A stretch of 63,842 nucleotides of DNA, taken from CAWGCE01 sp964480915 (GTDB taxonomy: Bacteria; Planctomycetota; Planctomycetia; Pirellulales; Pirellulaceae). Below the pieces are notes generated by a model. That model saw only the letters and a program-made list of their open reading frames with translations, had not been told where the DNA came from and searched no databases. Each line of letters starts with the position of its first letter. The stretch's first letter is position 1. Where the stretch lies: positions 1-63,842 of the forward strand of contig CAYZRS010000030.1 of NCBI GenBank assembly GCA_964480915.1. Reading direction: 5' to 3'. Below are positions 58,116 through 63,842 of the stretch, piece after piece. The translations under genes were made by a program, and so were the position numbers.

Positions 58116-59240
58116 GTGACAATCTCAACCGCTGTCGAGTTCCCCCGCAAACGCGCCTTCACCCTTGTTGAATTGCTCGTTGTGATCGCGATCATTGCCA
58201 TTTTGGTGAGCCTGCTTCTACCGGCCGTTAATTCGGCGCGGGAAGCGGCTCGCCGGACCCAGTGCTCGAATCAAACTCGTCAGCTCGCATTGGCTGCGCT
58301 CAATTACGAAAGTGCTCGCGGCAGGTTCCCACCCGGAGCCGCCATGGCAGGGAGGTTTCCGGCCAAGAACCTCAATCCGGTCGCCGCCTTCAAGTGGGTT
58401 ACCAACTCCAACCCTAAATTGTTGGACGAGTATCTCACGCCCAATACGGAAGGCTATCGTGGCCACAGCTGGATCGTCGAAATTTTGCCTTTCATTGAAG
58501 AGGCGGCTCGACTTGGCGGTTGGGATACGAACTATAGCGTTGCGCACAACATCGAAGTTCTCAATTACGACGTAGGCGACATCAGCGGACTCTACTGCCC
58601 TTCTCGCCGCGGGGGCATTACGACGGAAGAGCAGCGGAAAATGCTGCAAAAAATCCCCAGCAACGAACCGGTGACAGAATGGGGCGGTTCCGGTGTCGCC
58701 GCGGGGGGGACAGATTACGGCGCCTGCTTCGGCTCGGGCAATTGTTACAACAACGAAACCAAAGGTCTGCACACTGGTTGGAGCTGCGCCGGACCGGGAA
58801 AATCGGCGTTGGGAATCATGGTTCCGAAAGAAGGAGCCAAGGCGCGGCACGTGAAGGATGGCTTAAGCAAGACGATTTTGATCGGCGAACTGCAACGCAA
58901 TTGGAGCAACGATACCAGCGGCGGCTTTGATGGCGGCATCGCCGCTCGCAGTTGGGACGGCTGGTTCCGTGGTGGCATCGCGACGAGTTTCACATCGTAC
59001 ACATTCGACGGTGATATTTTCTACCTCGGCCAAGCTTACGGCGTCGATCTGGGTGAGAATTTCACGGTGAACGGAATCAACTCGAACTCACCCGAATCGG
59101 CCGGTAGCGAACACCCGGGCGGCGCGTCGGTTTCATTCGCCGACACCTCGTCTCGCTTCATTAGCGAAAACGTCGATCCGGTCGTCTATTGGACCATGGG
59201 GAGCCGCGCTGGTTCCGAATTCGCCAATCAACTCGAATAA
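58116..59240 (+). CDS. DUF1559 pseudopilin-like protein
   Basis: A 374-residue DUF1559 protein, a family greatly expanded in planctomycetes. It begins with the type IV pilin leader and helix: RKRAFTLVELLVVIAIIAIL, with cleavage expected between Ala and Phe. LPAVNSAREAARRTQC follows, and the C-terminal EHPGGASVSFADTSSRFI is the family's conserved motif. The protein would be exported by a type II/IV-like system; the window holds no such machinery. Starts at GTG 58116, without a clear ribosome-binding site. It lies 42 bp after the dockerin protein and 24 bp before the lipoprotein gene. Confidence 0.93.
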   Translation: MTISTAVEFPRKRAFTLVELLVVIAIIAILVSLLLPAVNSAREAARRTQCSNQTRQLALAALNYESARGRFPPGAAMAGRFPAKNLNPVAAFKWVTNSNPKLLDEYLTPNTEGYRGHSWIVEILPFIEEAARLGGWDTNYSVAHNIEVLNYDVGDISGLYCPSRRGGITTEEQRKMLQKIPSNEPVTEWGGSGVAAGGTDYGACFGSGNCYNNETKGLHTGWSCAGPGKSALGIMVPKEGAKARHVKDGLSKTILIGELQRNWSNDTSGGFDGGIAARSWDGWFRGGIATSFTSYTFDGDIFYLGQAYGVDLGENFTVNGINSNSPESAGSEHPGGASVSFADTSSRFISENVDPVVYWTMGSRAGSEFANQLE

Positions 59241-59264
59241 CTTCTCCGTTTGCGAGCCTCGTTC

Positions 59265-59672
59265 ATGCGTTCTCAGATCGCCGCAGCACGAACCGTGTGT
59301 CTGCTGCTCATTGGCGTTTTCAGTCTGTGGCTCACCGGTTGTCAGCGGGGTGATCGGCCACCGCTTGGCAAAGTCACTGGCACCGTCTCCATCGACCAAA
59401 AACCGGCTGCCGGATTGGCCGTCCGTTTCTCGACCCCCGGCTTTCGCTCCTCCATCGGACTTACAGATCAAGAGGGGCGTTACGAACTCAACTACGTCAA
59501 AGAGGTCATGGGGGCCGCCGTCGGCACGCATACCGTTCGCATTCAGCAAGTCAGTCAAGAAGGCAAATCAGTTCCGGTACGAATCCCGGCAAGATACAAT
59601 CGTGAATCGGAACTCACCGCAGAAGTGAAACGGGGAAGCAATACGATCGATTTCGATCTGACCTCCGATTAG
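59265..59672 (+). CDS. Lipoprotein with carboxypeptidase-regulatory-like fold
   Basis: A 135-residue protein with a lipoprotein signal peptide ending in LTGC, so the mature N-terminus should be a lipidated cysteine. The rest is one beta-sandwich of the carboxypeptidase-regulatory type (GTVSIDQKPAAGLAVRFSTP; GLTDQEGRYEL). Such lipoproteins regularly follow DUF1559 genes in planctomycetes. The ATG at 59265 gives a normal signal; a TTG at 59250 is less likely. It probably shares a transcript with the DUF1559 gene. Confidence 0.85.
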   Translation: MRSQIAAARTVCLLLIGVFSLWLTGCQRGDRPPLGKVTGTVSIDQKPAAGLAVRFSTPGFRSSIGLTDQEGRYELNYVKEVMGAAVGTHTVRIQQVSQEGKSVPVRIPARYNRESELTAEVKRGSNTIDFDLTSD

Positions 59673-59711
59673 GCACCTATGGAACAAGGTGTGAGATGCG
59701 CATCGCGGCTT

Positions 59712-60764
59712 TCAGCTTGAATCTTCGCTTAGCAGAATCTGTTCCACCTCGTCGATGACCTGCGACGGTCCACGATATGCCCACACCTCACTGACGTCGA
59801 TACTCTCCGTCCGCCCAGTCCAACCGCCAATCGCCGGCACGTGGTATTCCAATTCGACGTAGCTGCCTTGCGAGGCGTTGCTGATGTTGCACGCCTGGAA
59901 TGCGTAGCCATGGTCATCGAGCGCGCTCATCGGCGCATCGAGATAGGCGCCAGCGGGGTCAATCTGAAACTGACGCACAATCAACGCCTCCTCATCGCCC
60001 GCCACATATCGATAGCCGGCTCGCCCCACACAACTTTCGGCTGACAAGCCAATCTTCTGCGCGCCGGTAGCATCCATGCGATAACGCACCATTTTGTCGC
60101 TCACTTCGATCGCATCGCCCGGCACCTCGCCGAAGAATGTCGTGGGCGCGGTTCGTTCTACCGTCGGAACCAACATCGTCCCCCCGTGCGGTAGTTGAAG
60201 TAAACTCCAGATGTTGATGGGGTAAGATTCGGCGATTCGGTTCTGCAAGACCAACGTCGTTGTCGCACGGTATCCGGCATACTCGGCGGCATGCCCGATC
60301 GTTGGATCAGCAATCGGATTTTCGATCAGCGAAAATGACTTCGTCAGCCGAACCCGATTCACGCTCCCGGAGCGAACGCCGGTTGTCGAAAACTCGTCCT
60401 GCAGAGTGCAACATCCGGCACCTCCTTCTGCGATCCGTCGATAGGCGCCCGGTTCAAATTCCACCGGGGGCACGAATCGTTGATCGCTGGGGAATTCGGG
60501 AAAGAAGTGGTCGGCTTCGGGTGCCAGCCAAGTCCGGTCGCCGCCCGAGTTCATCCACGACTCGGCATTCATCAGCGCTGTGATGGCTGCACTCGAAGCG
60601 AAGGCATCATTTACCCACAAGAAGTTCTCGGCACTCCCGGGTGCAAACAGCCCCATGACGCGGCCCCCAAACGGCATCACCAACAGCGTGCCGGATTCCC
60701 CCTCAAGATGCTCACATGCTAAACCAGCTGCAATCATCGACTGTGAAAGCGACGACAAATTCAT
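59712..60764 (-). CDS. Hypothetical protein, DUF6786-like
   Basis: A 350-residue protein with no signal peptide or membrane helix on this start. FGGRVMGLFAPGSAENFLWVN, then SGGDRTWLAPEADHFFPEFP, resemble the DUF6786 layout, a beta-sandwich related to aldose-1-epimerase-type folds. TTLVLQNRIAESYPINIWSL lies in the middle. Its function is unknown; a sugar-binding or epimerase-like role would be a guess. The start at 60764 is preferred over the frame to 60881, which would run through a palindromic repeat. It converges on the lipoprotein gene. Confidence 0.75.
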   Translation of the reverse strand: MNLSSLSQSMIAAGLACEHLEGESGTLLVMPFGGRVMGLFAPGSAENFLWVNDAFASSAAITALMNAESWMNSGGDRTWLAPEADHFFPEFPSDQRFVPPVEFEPGAYRRIAEGGAGCCTLQDEFSTTGVRSGSVNRVRLTKSFSLIENPIADPTIGHAAEYAGYRATTTLVLQNRIAESYPINIWSLLQLPHGGTMLVPTVERTAPTTFFGEVPGDAIEVSDKMVRYRMDATGAQKIGLSAESCVGRAGYRYVAGDEEALIVRQFQIDPAGAYLDAPMSALDDHGYAFQACNISNASQGSYVELEYHVPAIGGWTGRTESIDVSEVWAYRGPSQVIDEVEQILLSEDSS

Positions 60765-61255
60765 ACTCACTGACTCACGATCAATACTGCCCAAGCACCG
60801 TGCTCGGCCGCCCCGTACCTCGACTTTCCGAGTCGAGCCACACACTCGCCCCGTTGCTTCCAACTCACGTTCTGCCAACACTTCTAGCGACTATACCAGC
60901 CCCCGCAGCCGAAATCTGCCGAGCCGCCCTAACGACGCCAGCGTTACTTTTACCGTATCCGCAGCTTTACCATGACGTTTTATCTCACCCGACCAACCAC
61001 CAAGTTGTGAAATGTAAACATCGGGTGGCTCCTTTCCGCCCAGTCTCCTCATCTGATCCGAGCAACCGGCCCATTCCCAAATCAAGCAGCGAAGTGTATC
61101 TGATTTACCTTTGATTCCCGATGATAAGGACATAGGCTTTTGGTAGTCCTCCCGAGCACTCGCCCTCCCCAAAGTTGGGTGGGAGACCAATCGGTAGCGG
61201 CTTGAATAGAATTGCCTCAGCCGTCGTTCTGTAGAGACCAAGTCAGGAACCACTC
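60765..61255. other. Divergent intergenic region with repeat copy 2
   Basis: About 490 bp between the DUF6786-like gene and the metalloprotease gene. Apart from the palindrome at 60813-60837 I see nothing clear. Open frames of 80-213 codons on the minus strand here lack recognisable domains and one overlaps the protease gene, so I do not call them. Confidence 0.5.
60813..60837. repeat. Palindromic intergenic repeat, copy 2
   Basis: Matches the element at 47598-47622 at 22 of 25 positions, with the ctcgac/gtcgag arms fully conserved. Confidence 0.75.
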
Positions 61256-63802
61256 GTGTCAACATATCCGCGTCAAGAGCGACCCGCCAAAAAGAACCAT
61301 TTGGACTTTGTCGTCGATTCATTGGAACAGCGAACGATGCTGTCGGCCGATGCCCTGTTTTCGATTGCAGAGACATTTTCGCAAGCGAATGTCGATTTCG
61401 ATGAAGCGGCCTATGCCGAATACTTGAACCAGTTACACAACGAACATCACGATGACCATCACGACGATGAACTGCTTCATGTAACTCCGCTCGCGCCGGT
61501 TGCAGCTCAAGGCGACGATCCAATCTGGGCAAATTACGATCTGGCTCAAACTTTTGAATTGCACAGTTTGGCCGGTGCCGACCACACGATCTATTTGGAC
61601 TTCGACGGTCACGTCACGACCGGTACGTATTGGAATAATTCTTACGGAGCCGAAATCACCACGCCGGCTTACGATGTGGACGGTGATGCGGGCTCGTTCT
61701 CGGAAACCGAACTGGCCCGCATCCAACAGATTTGGACACGCGTCGCCGAAGATTTTGCTCCTTTCCATGTGAATGTAACGACCGAGGACCCAGGTGCCGA
61801 CGCTTTGCGAGATACGGGCGGTAGCGATTCGCAGTGGGGCATTCGCGTCGTCGTGGGCGAAAACACGTTCTACAGTTCGGCTGGCGGAGTCGCCTACGTC
61901 GGGTCGTTTGACTGGAGTACCGACACTCCGGCGTTCGTCTTCAATACGAGCGTCGTCGGTGTGGCAGAGGCTGCTTCGCACGAGGCTGGGCATGCACTGG
62001 GGCTGCGACACGACGGCACAAGCAGCGCTTCCTATTACAGCGGGCACGGTTCGGGCGACACCTCGTGGGGCCCGATCATGGGCGCTTCCTATTATCGCTC
62101 GTTAACGCAATGGAGCCAGGGCGAATACAATGGCGCGGATCGCCAGGAAGACGATCTGCAGATCATCACGACGCAAAACGGCTTCGGCTATCGGGCCGAC
62201 GATTACGGCAACTCGACCATGGACGCTCAGGCGCTCGCCGCCGTCGGTTCGTCCACCTTCGAAACGACGTACGGCATCATCGAACGCAACACGGACGTCG
62301 ACTATTTTTCGTTCTTTGCCGGAGCCGGGCAGGCCACGATCGAAATCGACACGCTGTCGGTAGGCGCCAACCTCGATATCCTGGCCGAACTGTATGATTC
62401 CGATGGCAACCTGATCGGTCAGAGCAATCCGCTCGATGGCATCGACGCATCGTTCGATGTTGAATTAGTCTCCGGCGGTCAGTACTTCGTGACCGTTACC
62501 GGAACTGGCCTCGGCAACCCCAACGGTGACGGCTACACCGATTACGGCAGCCTGGGCAACTATCGAGTCACTGGCGAAGTCGTCGCCTACGACGGCATTG
62601 TGATTCAAGCGGCCGGGACGACCAACAGTGAGCAATTCCTGCTGCAGATCGACGGCAGCACGGTGGCCACTTTCAACGACATTGGTGGAGACGCCGACGC
62701 CGGCATTTTTGAAACCTATACCTACGACGCCACAGGGATCACTGCCGGCCAAGTCCGCATCGTTTTCACGAATGACCTGATCGATGAAAATGGCGACCGC
62801 AATCTGCGGATCGACAATGTGACGATCGGCGGCACCATCATCGAAACCGAATCGGCCGGAGTCTACTCGACTGGCACCTGGACCGAAGCGGACGGAATAC
62901 AGGCCGGTTTTGGCCGCGGCGATACACTGCACGCCAATGGCTATTTCCAATTCGGACTACCCGAAACCACGATCACCGTCCGTGCTTCGGGTGATGAGGG
63001 CACGGAACTGTTCGAGTTGCTGATCGACGGCGACTCGATCGGTCAGGCGTTCGTCAGTACCTCTTTCGATACGTACGCGTTCTCTTATGCGGGCGATGTC
63101 GAAGCGAGTCAGCTCCGCATCGTCTTCAGCGGCGACCAATACGATTCGGCGAGCGGTCTCGATACGAATCTCCACGTCGACTGGGTCGACGTCGCCGGTG
63201 TCACCTATCAGACCGACTCGGCCGACGTCTATTCGACCGGCACCAGAACGGCGGCAGGCGTCATGCCGGGCTTCGCTCGAGGCGAGACGCTGCATACCGA
63301 TGGCTACTTCCAGTTCGGGGTCACGGCCCCGATCGAAGTCACCGCAGCCGAATTTGGCAACCTTTCCCTGACTCGCACGCGGCTGACACTTTCCGGTTCC
63401 GACGCGCCGCTCACGATCAACCTGACCGACGGCACGATCTCGAACGATACCAGTTACGTCGTCATCCCCGACGCCATTCGCCGCATCGTCCTCACCGGCA
63501 CTTCGGGCAGCAGCGACCATCTCACCATCATCGGCACGACGGGCGACGACACGGCCACCGTTCGCACCACCAGTGCTCGCCTGAAAGGCGACGGCATCCT
63601 ACTCACCGCCCGCAAATTCGAATCGCTCAATCTCTACGCTTCGGCCGGTAACGATAAGGCGATCATCCGAGGCAACGGCCGCGGCACTCAGCGTTACCAA
63701 TCGCACGACCAAACGACCATCTTCGCCAGCGACACCTTCGCATTCACGTTCTACGATTTCGAAGCGACCGACGCGAGCCGAGCACTCCTCCAGCTCTTGT
63801 AG
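61256..63802 (+). CDS. LEPR-XLL metzincin protease with carbohydrate-binding-like modules
   Basis: An 848-residue protein from GTG 61256. The N-terminus carries the LEPR-XLL motif (FVVDSLEQRTMLSAD, about 17-32), a planctomycete sorting or anchoring sequence, in place of an ordinary signal peptide. A His-rich patch (HNEHHDDHHDDE, about 62-73) follows. The protease domain has HEAGHALGLRHD at 242-253, the metzincin zinc site, and a Met-turn in IMGASYY. A PPC domain lies at about 335-440. Two similar modules (about 447-560 and 571-690), with the repeated YSTGTWTEADG / YSTGTRTAAGV and GYFQFG motifs, resemble Ca-dependent xylan-binding modules. The rest is a beta-rich tail. It should degrade protein while bound to polysaccharide outside the cell. 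The stop lies 40 bp before the end of the window. Confidence 0.9.
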   Translation: MSTYPRQERPAKKNHLDFVVDSLEQRTMLSADALFSIAETFSQANVDFDEAAYAEYLNQLHNEHHDDHHDDELLHVTPLAPVAAQGDDPIWANYDLAQTFELHSLAGADHTIYLDFDGHVTTGTYWNNSYGAEITTPAYDVDGDAGSFSETELARIQQIWTRVAEDFAPFHVNVTTEDPGADALRDTGGSDSQWGIRVVVGENTFYSSAGGVAYVGSFDWSTDTPAFVFNTSVVGVAEAASHEAGHALGLRHDGTSSASYYSGHGSGDTSWGPIMGASYYRSLTQWSQGEYNGADRQEDDLQIITTQNGFGYRADDYGNSTMDAQALAAVGSSTFETTYGIIERNTDVDYFSFFAGAGQATIEIDTLSVGANLDILAELYDSDGNLIGQSNPLDGIDASFDVELVSGGQYFVTVTGTGLGNPNGDGYTDYGSLGNYRVTGEVVAYDGIVIQAAGTTNSEQFLLQIDGSTVATFNDIGGDADAGIFETYTYDATGITAGQVRIVFTNDLIDENGDRNLRIDNVTIGGTIIETESAGVYSTGTWTEADGIQAGFGRGDTLHANGYFQFGLPETTITVRASGDEGTELFELLIDGDSIGQAFVSTSFDTYAFSYAGDVEASQLRIVFSGDQYDSASGLDTNLHVDWVDVAGVTYQTDSADVYSTGTRTAAGVMPGFARGETLHTDGYFQFGVTAPIEVTAAEFGNLSLTRTRLTLSGSDAPLTINLTDGTISNDTSYVVIPDAIRRIVLTGTSGSSDHLTIIGTTGDDTATVRTTSARLKGDGILLTARKFESLNLYASAGNDKAIIRGNGRGTQRYQSHDQTTIFASDTFAFTFYDFEATDASRALLQLL

Positions 63803-63842
63803 AGACGGCCGACCGGAGCCAACGCTCACTTTTCGCTCGTCA

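Noticed and set aside
60891..61532. 213-codon minus-strand open frame
   Set aside because: Half of it is antisense to the LEPR-XLL protease gene, and the rest (start possible at 61133) has no recognisable family.

Overview
The window reads as chromosomal DNA of a planctomycete, most likely of the Pirellulales group. The evidence is a set of protein families that rarely occur together elsewhere: a DUF1501 plus PSCyt1/DUF1549/DUF1553 pair, a DUF1559 pseudopilin-like protein, three PEP-CTERM proteins (two with dockerin-like repeats), two LEPR-XLL proteins, and an ECF-type sigma factor beside a Ser/Thr kinase. The DNA is moderately GC-rich. I saw no plasmid, phage, transposase, rRNA, tRNA or CRISPR signal. 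Two 100-N assembly gaps are present (11379-11478 and 54123-54222), and both fall inside short tandem repeats.

Layout. 0.2-4 kb: PIN-PhoH ATPase and a Prc/Tsp protease. 4.2-10 kb: FHA-GAF sigma-54 activator followed by a fused HyuA-HyuB 5-oxoprolinase. 10-12.4 kb: a TadE-TadE-TadG pilus/surface operon with a 24-bp tandem repeat array in its last spacer. 12.6-16.6 kb: OPT transporter, a membrane protein and an AMP-forming acyl-CoA ligase. 16.6-20.3 kb: Ser/Thr kinase, a 59-residue LEPR-XLL miniprotein and an ECF-like sigma factor. 20.7-26.5 kb: DUF971 protein, then a GldA / GldF-GldG fusion / DUF4340 transporter operon. 26.8-36 kb: nadB, a DUF4175-like protein with about 520 residues of Gly/Ser/Glu/Gln low complexity, monomeric isocitrate dehydrogenase, lpxK and a BON-domain protein. 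36-40.5 kb: cysC, an acyl-CoA dehydrogenase-like protein and an alpha-glucan phosphorylase.

40.9-45 kb: a small Cys-motif protein, a HAMP-like membrane protein, an Flp pilin, an SF1 helicase and an unrecognised 328-residue protein. 45-51.7 kb: an FG-GAP/dockerin/PEP-CTERM protein, a membrane protein and the DUF1501/DUF1549 pair. 51.9-55.5 kb: a Na+/solute symporter, a glycosylasparaginase broken by an assembly gap, and a secreted esterase. 55.9-63.8 kb: a surface/export cluster with two PEP-CTERM proteins, a DUF1559 protein, a lipoprotein, an unrecognised protein and a LEPR-XLL metzincin protease with carbohydrate-binding-like modules.

How it fits together. Much of the window concerns the cell envelope: protein quality control (Prc), lipid A (LpxK), Tad-type pseudopilins, ABC export, and exported proteins carrying three different sorting signals (PEP-CTERM, LEPR-XLL and the type IV pilin-like leader). 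The sorting and assembly enzymes these imply (exosortase, TadA/TadV, prepilin peptidase) are not in the window. The parts I would look at first are the stand-alone LEPR-XLL miniprotein beside the sigma/kinase pair, the Tad-operon repeat array, the Ala-Lys linker repeat just before the autocleavage site of the asparaginase, and the duplicated dockerin plus PEP-CTERM tail.
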